In this document: one piece after another, positions 1-6,795 of the stretch
Numbering within the stretch: the stretch's first letter is position 1
Layout: each line of letters begins with the position of its first letter
Assembly (NCBI GenBank): GCA_004151065.3
Contig: NWUY0300015358.1
Coordinates: 22,083 to 34,182, forward strand
Direction of reading: 5' to 3'
Source: Larix sibirica
Lineage: Eukaryota > Streptophyta > Pinopsida > Pinales > Pinaceae
DNA: 12,100 bases
Made by a program: the position numbers and the translations under genes
Notes under the pieces: generated by a model
Database searches by the model: none
What the model saw: only the letters and a program-made list of their open reading frames with translations
Told to the model about the DNA's origin: nothing

Positions 1-150
1 AGTGAAAATCAAGTTGTGGGTAATGGCGTTGATGAAGATCCAATGTCGATCCCACAATTGCGCTGCTCTAAGAGAGGTAGACCTCAAAGATTGCCGTCAA
101 AGTATTGTGACTCTGTTTTCCCGCCATGGAAGAGAGCTACTAGAAGATAA
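1..150 (+). CDS. C-terminal end of a host protein with an AT-hook-like motif (partial)
   Basis: Frame 1 is open from the window edge to a TAA at 148-150 and gives 49 residues. The tail is rich in Arg, Lys and Pro. It holds KRGRPQR, whose RGRP core is the minor-groove-binding core of AT-hooks, followed by a second basic cluster, WKRATRR, at the very end. A basic C-terminus of this kind suggests a nuclear, DNA- or chromatin-binding protein. I do not recognise the family. The start and upstream exons lie outside the window, and the segment could be a last exon. The AT-rich sequence that follows fits a 3' UTR. The main alternative is a chance open frame: 49 codons is short, but the base composition and the clear switch to AT-rich DNA right after the stop favour coding. 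Confidence 0.45.
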   Translation, partial: SENQVVGNGVDEDPMSIPQLRCSKRGRPQRLPSKYCDSVFPPWKRATRR

Positions 151-960
151 TTCAAATCTTCATTATTAAGGGCAGAAATTACTCTGATTATTTTGAAGTT
201 GCTGCTTGATTATTTATTGGAAAACTTTAGAGTATTTGAATGCTGTCAAGTGAAGTACTACCTACCCGAGAGAGAGGGAGAAAATGCTCTCTGTTTCCAT
301 ACACCCGTTTGTAAATGGAGGCTCTCTCTCTACATTATGTTGAGTGTACACATTAAATTTTTTTGCCAAATCTAATTTGACTATCCATTAATTTGTTTAC
401 ACCAGAGGAGCTTCAAACTTTTCCTTGAATGTTGTCTTCAGTTCTATAATAATTGTAAACCTTCTCACCTCTGAAAATTAGCTTTTGTTAATTCTAAAAA
501 CTTCTGTACCCCTTAAAATTAGCTCTTGTTAATTCTAAAAACTTTTGTACCTCTGAAAATTAGCTCTCATTAATTCTAAAAACTTCTGTCTCCGAGTTAG
601 GGTAACATGTAACTGAGTTTCAGTTCTTAACCTTATAACATGAATTTTGGTTTCTGTTACTGCTAATCAATTTCCTGATCTAGTTGAATATTGAAGGAAC
701 ATTTAAACTCATCCTCTATCATGTAAAAACTGCTGAATCCATATTCTGACCGATCTAGTCAATGCTAAGACGCAAAATGAATGAGCTTTTAATTAACTCC
801 TTTGGGCATTAAGATATTACTAAAATTCTTTGTTAAAAGTTTTTCATGGTATCATATAGCCTCTGAATAAAGTTGTTTAGTTTTTGAAGTCCTTGTAGTT
901 TTCCTTTCTCTCTCTATATTTCTGGTGATTGCTTTTAAAACCTCTGCCTATAAACAAAGC
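151..960 (+). other. AT-rich 3' UTR or intergenic region
   Basis: No convincing gene lies here. The small open frame at 193-375 has no recognisable motif and lies in low-complexity DNA. The stretch contains a triplicated 41-bp repeat (471-593) and an AATAAA at 866-871 that could serve as a poly(A) signal for the upstream partial gene; the latter is only an inference. The region ends abruptly at a single N at position 961. Confidence 0.5.
471..593. repeat. Three tandem copies of a 41-bp unit
   Basis: Units start at 471, 512 and 553, with an exact 41-bp period. Each has the form CTGAAAATTAGCT, then a TTGTTAATTCTAAAAACTT-like core, then CTGT and a C-rich end. The copies differ from one another at only a few positions. 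This is a local tandem duplication in the AT-rich flank of the possible host gene. No coding meaning is apparent, because 41 is not a multiple of three. Confidence 0.85.
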
Positions 961-961
961 N
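961..961. other. Single N: probable unsized assembly gap
   Basis: One ambiguous base separates the AT-rich flank (1-960) from a gypsy gag remnant that starts, mid-domain, at 962. The two sides are unrelated in content, which suggests a contig join rather than one uncertain base call. Confidence 0.5.
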
Positions 962-1516
962 AGTACATGGATGCCATTGATATGTTTTCTAGTTCATTAG
1001 TAGTTGGATTCATAGCTAAGATTCCTTCAATTTTATTAACCCATGAGATAGCTTTCCAATCGTCTAATCCATCATACTTAGGAAGCTCAATCTTGATCGT
1101 ATTCCAATAACCCATGTTATCTTGATATCTCTGATAACTTGCATTTTGTTTTTCGGGGCTTGGCTATGGTCTTCTATGTGCTAATGGTTGTGCTCTAACA
1201 CCTCTACCCGTTCCATTAGATTATCAATTTTCTCTACATAATCACAAATTTTGCCCATTACTTCTTCCTTGTCCTCATTCCTCTGTTTTGTCACCTCTAA
1301 CCAGCGTTCTTCAGACTCTTCGCCTACCTTATTAATTCTGTCTAAGAATCCTTTATGCATGTTCTCAATTAATCTGTCAATTTTGTCGCTTAGCTCTTTT
1401 TGTCCATCTGCTAATTCTGTTTTACCTCTTTCAAGGTTACCAAGATGCTGTCTTACGCTATTGACTTCATCTCTATAACGGTTTAAATCGACATTTAATT
1501 CGTCGCCGTTGACCAT
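962..1516 (-). pseudogene. gag: Ty3/gypsy gag, 5' part, broken
   Basis: The gene is read from an ATG at 1516. The first 111 codons are charged and heptad-like (many Glu, Lys, Asn and Leu) and look like the coiled-coil N-terminus of plant gypsy Gag. That frame meets TAG at 1181-1183. A one-base shift near 1190 moves to another frame, which has a TAG at 1164-1166 and then stays open to 962. The shifted part carries IELPKYDGLDDW, matching the start of the retrotransposon Gag domain (typically a Lys/Leu-Pro-Phe/Tyr-Asp-Gly motif followed by Trp). The domain is cut by the N at 961. Its place downstream of a primer-binding site and LTR on the same strand supports the identification. It is not functional as it stands. 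Confidence 0.75.
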
Positions 1517-2001
1517 CTTGGGGCTGGTTTTCTTTGTGGACCTAAAGTTTATAAACTTTAGAAAAACCTTATTTCTTTAATAAATAATTTGACTTCTTTA
1601 AAACCAAGCCAACTTTGATTTTTTTTAAACAAATTTGTACGGATAATTAATTGGCAATGAAGGGTCGCAATTGTTTGAGGTCATACAGTATGAAGTTATG
1701 AACGATTCACGTGACTTAGAAAGGGTAGTTGTACAGATAGATTATTCATTGCAGGTGGTACGGATTCAGTACGGCTTTTCAGTGGATGGAGTGATGGCAA
1801 CGTATGAATTGTACCGCGATACAAACAGGGAGTATGATGTGAGTAAAGCAAAACTGGCGACTGAAGCGTACGACAGAGTGACAGCATCTATGCAGGAAAC
1901 AACAGCTGGTGTATGGAAAGAAGGTGATGTAGTGTACAGATAATCAATTACAACATACGGCCAAGGTTGGATGAACTCCAATACAACAACAACAATAAGA
2001 T
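1517..2001 (-). other. Untranslated leader of the gypsy element
   Basis: About 485 bp lie between the primer-binding site and the gag ATG, a normal length for a plant gypsy leader. The stretch contains a run of TTG repeats just after the primer-binding site, a small upstream reading frame on the element's own strand (1766-1981, 71 codons), and an opposite-strand frame of 90 codons (1671-1943). A perfect 20-bp palindrome lies at 1542-1561, near the gag start. I see no known protein domain in either small frame. Confidence 0.55.
1542..1561. repeat. Perfect 20-bp palindrome
   Basis: CTAAAGTTTATAAACTTTAG equals its own reverse complement and lies 26 bp upstream of the gag ATG on the element's strand. 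It could form a hairpin in the leader RNA, or it could be chance in AT-rich DNA. Confidence 0.8.
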
Positions 2002-2014
2002 TGGCTCTAATACC
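2002..2014 (-). promoter_or_regulatory. Primer-binding site of the gypsy element (initiator tRNA-Met type)
   Basis: On the minus strand the bases read GGTATTAGAGCC, close to the TGGTATCAGAGC form that pairs with the 3' end of plant initiator tRNA-Met. The site sits two bases after a CA that would end the LTR. That is the standard place to prime minus-strand DNA synthesis. Confidence 0.75.
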
Positions 2015-2016
2015 GA

Positions 2017-2326
2017 TGTAGCAATGAAAGTGCTAAAATAAAGTTCTGCAATTTGAATATATAAAATATAATTTTATTGAATGAATAAGATGATACAATG
2101 ATCCTCGGGACGATGTGCTTTTATAAGCATTGACTAGTCACAAGGCCAATAGGTGTGTCCCTTGACTTTCCATTTAATGTTAATCTTAATTTATTTATTT
2201 TTTACAAAAATGGTTACGATTATATTGATAAAAGGTTGAAAAAGTTTCGGCTAATCATTATAAAATTCCTCACTAATTGTTTAGAGGTTCATATGCTATA
2301 ACTTGTAAAGAAAGACAAATATTTAC
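2017..2326 (-). mobile_element. 5' LTR of the Ty3/gypsy element (outer end uncertain)
   Basis: Read on the minus strand, this stretch has a TATA box (TATAAAAG, about 2117-2125), an AATAAA poly(A) signal (2073-2078) about 40 bp further on, and ends in TTGCTACA two bases before the primer-binding site. This is the U3-R-U5 order of an LTR. The inner end at 2017 is well supported. The outer end at 2326 was chosen because it would give a TGTAAAT start and the TG...CA rule, but other positions fit too. Only one LTR is seen, so the boundary cannot be checked within the window. Confidence 0.6.
2117..2125 (-). promoter_or_regulatory. TATA box of the gypsy LTR
   Basis: TATAAAAG on the minus strand is followed about 40 bp downstream by AATAAA and about 100 bp downstream by the LTR end. 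An inverted CCAAT element (ATTGG) lies about 25 bp upstream. This fits a retrotransposon core promoter. Confidence 0.5.
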
Positions 2327-2426
2327 AATCATCTAGAAGGAGAATTTTGTATTCCAAAAAACATAACTCCCTATACTGTTGTATATTCTGACATATTGAC
2401 CAACTAACAATGTCCAAAAAAAATCA

Positions 2427-3107
2427 TTAAGGAGAAATCTGACTGCTGAAGTCACTATCTGTACCCTACTCAACATAGAGAACATTTTCATCATCTTCAT
2501 CTTCTTTAGAACTATTCACAACATCTTTTGTAGCATCTTCATCATAAGTGGCATCTTCTTCATCTGGGTCTTCCTCCATAATATCCTCAATAGAGCCATC
2601 TTGAGAAGCTTCATCATCCTAGATATCACTGTTATCCTCTTCTTCATCCTCACTGTCTCCAACAAGTTCAACTTGCAAACCCTCAATCCCATCTTTCTAT
2701 ATTGGGCTAGAAACAATTTGAACTAGTTGCATGGCGGAATTACCCTCACCATTCTTTGCATCAGATTTTTCATCGTTCTTAAAAAATTTTCCCACTATAA
2801 GGTCTTCATGTTTCATAATGTTCTTGGTTAATTCTTTCAAATTCTCATCACAGGCCCTGACCATTGCTTCAATGCCAATGAAACGAGAATCCAAACCAAA
2901 GTTAATTTGGTGAGAAAAAATTTCAATCTGATCCATTCGCCCATCTAACACCGGCCCATGAGCAATCAAATATTGAACTGTAGTGGTTAGACCTTCCATT
3001 TGGTCACACATCCATTTCATATGACTGTGAAAATCTTGAATTCTTGCTTGGGTTGCACTGACTTGCTTAGTGAGTTCTTCAATCCATTTTTCTATGTCCA
3101 TATTCAC
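2427..3107 (-). pseudogene. Unidentified coiled-coil / acidic-tail protein, interrupted by three TAG codons
   Basis: An ATG at 3107 opens a 136-codon frame ending in TAG at 2697-2699. The same frame stays protein-like beyond it, meets TAG again at 2619-2621 and 2466-2468, and ends at TAA 2427-2429, for a total of 227 codons. Residues 1-120 are amphipathic with no transmembrane segment and suggest coiled coil (start MNMDIEKWIEELTKQ, with repeated QIE, DQMEG and LKELTKN patterns). After the first TAG the frame is strikingly acidic, with runs such as DSEDEEEDNSD and DPDEEDATYDEDAT. The bias shows that the frame was once coding through the stops. The family is unknown; the neighbourhood suggests the gag-like ORF of a retroelement, but no zinc knuckle, protease or polymerase motif is present. 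A decayed host gene is the alternative. Confidence 0.5.
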
Positions 3108-3381
3108 ATAATTACCCTAATTCCCATCAATCCTACAAATTCGGATACCAAGCCTACAGCTAAAGGTAAGGCAAAACAAATCCAAGCAAGAACTCCCTCC
3201 AGAAGAAACAAAATTCACAACCCTACCAGAGATTGTATCTAGAATTATTGACAAACCAACCTAAGGGCAATAAAAATCCTCACTACCGTTGAACCAATCC
3301 AAAGGAAAAAGAGAACTTTTGTCCACAAACTCAGTGGAAAAAACCCCCAAATAGAAATAGCCAGCCAAAACTTCCAAAATG
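3108..3381. other. No recognisable feature
   Basis: This is a moderately AC-rich stretch. A plus-strand frame runs through it to 3242 with a basic tail (KPTAKGKAKQIQ), but it overlaps the minus-strand acidic ORF and has no recognised motif. I see no RNA gene, repeat or promoter that I can support. Confidence 0.4.
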
Positions 3382-3660
3382 CTAGTATCCAAAACTTGCC
3401 AAACAAAGGAGAGAATAATTTATAACATAACCTAAAGCTATGTAACCTAAAAAACCTCTTAGGTTGTTAAGAGTTTTGAGGTGAGACCAGTCCTTCATTG
3501 CTTCAATTGATTTTGGATCCACATGTACACCTTGTTGACTAACAATATGGCCTAAATATTCCACTTCAAAGATACCAAAGGCACATTTGAACATTTTAAA
3601 AAAGAGTTGATGATCCACTAATAGTTGTAAGACCTAATCCACATGGGCTACATCAACTTG
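3382..3660 (-). pseudogene. pol: Ty3/gypsy reverse transcriptase remnant (thumb/connection region)
   Basis: The minus-strand frame contains FKCAFGIFEVEYLGHIVS, VHVDPKSIEAMKDW and LRGFLGY. These are the classic blocks that follow the YxDD palm motif in plant gypsy RT (K-C-x-F-G, E-Y-L-G-H, D-P-x-K-I-x-A-hydrophobic-x-x-W, L-R-x-F-L-G). The expected His-Gln-Leu-Phe stretch also precedes them. A TAG at 3634-3636 interrupts the frame at a point where relatives often have Gln or another residue. The catalytic Asp residues would lie upstream and are absent. After LGY the resemblance stops, so only about 80 codons of pol survive. The segment is the founder of the tandem repeat that follows. Confidence 0.8.
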
Positions 3661-3872
3661 CCAAATTTTATCATAAATCTAAATGCTGTTAAAATAAATA
3701 AATTTATATAAAATGTTTAAATGTTTTATTCATGAGACTCTAATAAGTGAAGTGTGCATTACAGAAACAAAAAATCATCACCAAATATTATTTATTAGAG
3801 AACAAAAATATTACATGGTAAAAACAATTTAATACAAACAACTCAGCATACAATAAAATTATTTGAATTATA

Positions 3873-4016
3873 TTAATGTTTTAGATTAATGCTTAAACTG
3901 TCTCCTGATGATGATCCCAGAGTAGGGATCGAAACGTCGAGTTTCAAATTTGTTTAACGCAGCTCCTCTTCACTCATAATATATTAATATTGTTAATGCT
4001 TTAGATTAATGCTTAA
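3873..4016 (+). mobile_element. 95-bp hammerhead-bearing insertion with 24-bp direct repeats (Penelope-like fragment?)
   Basis: A nearly exact direct repeat (TTAATGxTTTAGATTAATGCTTAA, one mismatch) occupies about 3873-3896 and 3993-4016. Between the repeats are about 95 bp that are missing from the same place in copy B of the tandem repeat (near 4480-4500). The empty site in copy B makes an insertion with target-site duplication the simplest reading. The insert contains a hammerhead-ribozyme-like fold close to its 5' end and finishes in AT-rich sequence. Penelope-like retroelements are known to carry minimal hammerheads in their terminal repeats, and elements of that class have been reported in conifers. 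No reverse transcriptase or GIY-YIG ORF is present here. Confidence 0.6.
3893..3957 (+). ncRNA. Type I minimal hammerhead ribozyme-like motif
   Basis: The conserved core CTGATGA is at 3905-3911, stem II is GATCCC (3913-3918) with GGGATC (3925-3930) around the loop AGAGTA, and GAAA is at 3931-3934. A very short ACGT (3934-3937) would be stem III, and the cleavage triplet GTC (3936-3938) puts the cut after C3938. Stem I pairs CTC (3902-3904) with GAG (3939-3941) and, across an internal loop, TTAAAC (3893-3898) with GTTTAA (3952-3957). The ACGT stem has no loop. Such forms are thought to work best as dimers in Penelope-type hammerheads. One extra T (3912) lies between the core A and stem II compared with the textbook consensus and may weaken or abolish activity. 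Confidence 0.6.
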
Positions 4017-4528
4017 GACATGAAAACAAAACCTAAATCTATGCAACACATTAAACCTCTTAGGCTATTAAGAGTTATAGGGTGGGACCAATCCTTCATT
4101 GCTTCAATTTTTGGATCCCCACACACTTTAACTAACAATATGAAAAAAATAAATATTTCACTTCAAAGACACCAAAAAGCAATTTTACATATTTTAAAAA
4201 AGAGTTGATATTCCACAAATAATAAAAACCTAATCCACATACGCTACATCATCTTGCCAATTTTTACTGAAGATATAGATATCATAAAAAGAGAGGAGAG
4301 CAAAATTAAGAAATAGTTTAAATATTTTGTTTAGAAGACTCTTATAAGTGGAAGGTGCATAAAAAACCAAAAAAAAAACATCAAATAACAAAATATTATT
4401 TATTGGAACACAAAAATATTAATGATAAAAGCAATTTAACACAACAATTAAACATACAATGAAATTATTTGAACCATGCTAGTTGTTAATACTTTAGATT
4501 TGAAAACAAAACCTAAAGCTATGCAACC

Positions 4529-5112
4529 AGCAATAAGACATACATTATATTGAACATATGCTATCAATCATGGCTTATGTTTAATGCTCATGCCTCCACC
4601 TAATACAAGGAAATATCGTACTAATGCTTTTAATACATTGTTAGCAAAAGAGATGAGAAAGGAAGTTAGACCATATTTTGAGTAATTGTAAAGAAACATT
4701 TATTTACAAAATCTTAAAGTTGCTTTACTGTATTAATAACATCAAATTACATTTTATATACATTTATAACATTCTAATACATATTATATTTTTTCCTTGG
4801 AAAAAAAACTGTACACTCTATTTTTTTTTAAGATAAATCATCTTTTCCATAGTCTATAGGCCTTTTTAATTACAAACAGCATATGTATCATATCAAAACA
4901 GGTTGACTAATAACCTATCTAATCCTTAAACTATATCAGATAAATAAAAATACATCAATAGGTCCTCTTTTGAGTCAGTTCATTATCCTAGATGTGGTCC
5001 AAGGTCGATCTCTGTTAAGGTATCATTCTCCAACTCCCATCTGTTCCAAGTCCCCTCACCAATTCACTGTCCATTCTTTTGAAGACCACACAGGCAATAC
5101 TGAGAGTGGGGG
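4529..5112. other. AT-rich region without a supported gene
   Basis: Mostly AT-rich DNA with several A and T runs. A short plus-strand frame at 4584-4685 (33 codons, ending KEVRPYFE) and a short minus-strand frame ending at 4983 look somewhat protein-like but have no known motif. From about 5020 the composition becomes more balanced, perhaps because this is either the outer tip of the copia LTR or the host DNA flanking it. Confidence 0.4.
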
Positions 5113-5296
5113 GTGAATTAGTATTGCAGACTTCAATCAGATATTAAAATTTTCTTATAACCTTCAGACAATTGCAGCATTAATTTTCAAACTTATTAAA
5201 CAATCTTTATACCAGAAACATTGATCATCATGGAGACAAAAGGCACAGAGATTTTTACGTGGAAAACCCTAATGGGACAAACCACAGAATGCTTAA

Positions 5297-5314
5297 CTCA
5301 TATATATATATAAG
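5297..5314 (-). promoter_or_regulatory. TATA-like run, probable core promoter of the copia LTR
   Basis: Minus-strand CTTATATATATATATGAG lies between the U3 tandem array and the U5-like GGGTTTTCCACG segment. This is where a retrotransposon TATA box is expected. A dinucleotide microsatellite would look the same, so the role is inferred from position. Confidence 0.35.
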
Positions 5315-5670
5315 TTTACATTCAGTGAGGTGCTTCAAGAATCAATACCTCAAGAGGCTCCAACCTCTGTTTTATCAGCTCTGCTGAAAGGATGCTTATA
5401 CACCCTAGGCAAGCTACAACTTGCCAATGGATAAAATTCTCCTTCCCCTGCTCCACCCTACCTCCCTTATAGCAAGAATACAACATGTCGTTAACTAGAT
5501 AACATATCCAACTTCTGCAATCAGCCTTAGGGCTGTCGAACATCAGTCTCAATACTTAGTCTTGTAAGCTCCTGGTAACAATAGTTATCACAACATACCT
5601 TACCTGCATTTATTCAAACCTGATCAAACTCAGATCCTCTTCTTTTAACTTGGATCTGATGTAAAGGCTC

Positions 5671-6038
5671 GGATTGTGGAAGCTTCTAACAAACCTTCAT
5701 ACTGTGGTATATCAAAACCCTGACTGAGATGGTTCACAAATTCAAACTGTGGCTGCTCAGAAAAACTTGGACTGTAGCTGCTCAACAAAAACTCAGACTG
5801 TAGGTGCTCTAAAAATTCGGACTCTGGCAAATCTGTAAAACTAGGCCTGTGGAAGCTCTGCAAATTTCGGACTGAGGCAGCTCTGGAAAATTCGGACTGT
5901 GGCAGCTCTGCAAAATTCGGAGTGAGGTAGCTCTATAAAATTCGGACTGTAGCAGCTCTGCAAAATTCGGACTGTGGCAGCTCTATAAAATTCGGATTGT
6001 GGAAGCTCTGTAAAATTCGGACTGTGGAAGCTTCTAAC
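5671..6038. repeat. Array of about 15 tandem units of about 25 bp in the LTR U3
   Basis: The unit is approximately GGACTGTGGCAGCTCTGCAAAATTC. Unit starts (the GG) are at 5671, 5699, 5721, 5744, 5769, 5795, then with an exact 25-bp period at 5819, 5844, 5869, 5894, 5919, 5944, 5969, 5994 and 6019. The right-hand units are nearly identical and the left-hand ones diverged in both sequence and length. The array begins and ends with the same TGTGGAAGCTTCTAAC (5675-5690 and 6023-6038). There are no unique spacers, so this is not a CRISPR array. A period of 25 cannot hold one reading frame. Tandem U3 repeats act as enhancers in some plant copia elements; that role is inferred here. Confidence 0.85.
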
Positions 6039-6795
6039 ACTTACTTTATGTCTCCTCCAATTTCCAAAGTCATCTATGAACCCCTTCTTCAGTCACCTTT
6101 GACCTCCCTAGGCTTGCCTCAGATTGTCACATCATAACACATGCCCCCATATTCTAAACGTGCTCTCGTTTATATAACAATTCTGGTCCATACAATAAGG
6201 AATTGTTTTGTCCACTTTATAACTAATTCTTTAAAATAGTATTTGAATTATAACAGAACATATCTATGGGCTACAACACCCACAAAGGAGGGGCTACAAA
6301 GCCCATGCTTACAAACGTAAGAGTCCTTTTTATTTATTTATTTTTTTACTAGTTTGACCAGATTGACCATCTTTTACAAGTGGGCTACATCACCATTCAA
6401 GAGGATGCCTCCATACTTTATCTAGATTTCACCAACTTGTCATAATAAATGGACCTCAACCCCAACACATCGAATACTCAAGGGCTGTTGGTTGAATTTA
6501 TCGACTACACAAGTTTTGACCACTTACCCACATCATAATGGCTTGTTGTTCTACCAAAAGGAACTGTCATGCCAATCTTAGGAGCTTTATTATTTTATTT
6601 TTATTTTTCTTCCCAAGTTGGATGGGCTACAAGCCCATTCATGGGGCTGTTGGAAGCTACATCAAACATCCATGGGCTACACCATAACTAACAATTGGCT
6701 TCTTTACTGGCATGGTGACCCATCTATATTCATTTAAACTGATCCTACATTTGAGCCACATACTTGTTGACATCAATGCCAACATAATGACAACA
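6039..6795 (-). other. U3 segment with repeated TGGGCTACA motifs
   Basis: No gene is visible. The motif (T/G)GGGCTACA occurs at 6267, 6290, 6381, 6623 and 6673. At 6623-6637 it forms a perfect inverted repeat, TGGGCT-ACA-AGCCCA, and at 6291-6304 a similar GGGCT...AGCCC. TGGGCY is the site II element bound by plant TCP transcription factors, so these could be regulatory sites, but that is an inference. Confidence 0.45.

Larger units (their letters stand above)
3421..4528. repeat. Diverged tandem repeat of about 480 bp containing the RT remnant
   Basis: The landmark AACxxAACCTAAAxCTATG occurs near 3426, 4027 and 4507. The landmarks CTTCATTGCTTCAATT, GGATCC, CTAACAATATG and TTTTAAAAAAGAGTTGAT occur in the same order in copies A (3421-4016) and B (4017-4500). 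Copy C breaks off after about 28 bp, near 4528. The spacing is 480 bp from B to C, and 601 bp from A to B, which becomes about 482 once the 119 bp added by an insertion and its target duplication are removed. In copy B the RT frame is destroyed, so the repeat was spreading as DNA and not as a gene. Confidence 0.8.
5113..6795 (-). mobile_element. 3' LTR of the Ty1/copia element
   Basis: The start, read on the minus strand, is TGTTGTCATTATG right after the polypurine tract AAAGGGGGAGAC, so the edge at 6795 is well placed. The LTR runs left with a long U3 containing a 25-bp tandem array and TGGGCTACA motifs, a TATA-like run (5297-5314), and then a U5-like stretch with GGGTTTTCCACGTAAAAATC, a sequence type I associate with plant copia LTR ends. 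The far edge is uncertain. A CA at 5113, followed by CCCCCC, would end it, giving about 1.68 kb; an end near 5080 is also possible. The other LTR lies beyond the window. Confidence 0.6.

Noticed and set aside
193-375. 60-codon plus-strand frame as a gene
   Set aside because: Low-complexity AT-rich context, no motif, and its position right after a probable stop codon fits a 3' UTR.
1251-1478. Ser-rich plus-strand frame of 75 codons
   Set aside because: A shadow of the gag coiled-coil frame on the other strand.
3000-3242. Plus-strand frame with a basic tail
   Set aside because: It overlaps the better supported acidic/coiled-coil frame, and the basic tail alone has no recognisable domain.
4020-4208. 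Plus-strand frame of 62 codons
   Set aside because: It is antisense to the degenerate RT remnant in repeat copy B, a shadow created by its A-rich complement.
4983-5066. Minus-strand frame with a Trp/Glu-rich reading as a host exon
   Set aside because: Too short, and another frame over the same bases looks equally protein-like. It may be LTR tip or flanking DNA.
5101-5113. GAGAGTGGGGGG as a polypurine tract of a plus-strand element
   Set aside because: The surrounding sequence fits the U5 end of the minus-strand copia LTR, where a CCCCCC run is common. No plus-strand element body lies to its left.
5300-5312. TA microsatellite
   Set aside because: Very short, and its place in the LTR fits a TATA element better; listed as such with low confidence.
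5322-5552. Minus-strand frame of 76 codons as a small Cys-rich protein
   Set aside because: It lies within the LTR near the promoter region and has no family resemblance; probably chance.
5645-5863. Minus-strand frame with repeated SEFL/EHLQ-like segments as a repeat protein
   Set aside because: The apparent protein repeat comes from the diverged part of the 25-bp DNA array, whose regular part cannot keep a frame.
5671-6038. CRISPR-like regular repeat array
   Set aside because: Units are directly adjacent with no unique spacers, the host is a plant, and the array lies in an LTR.
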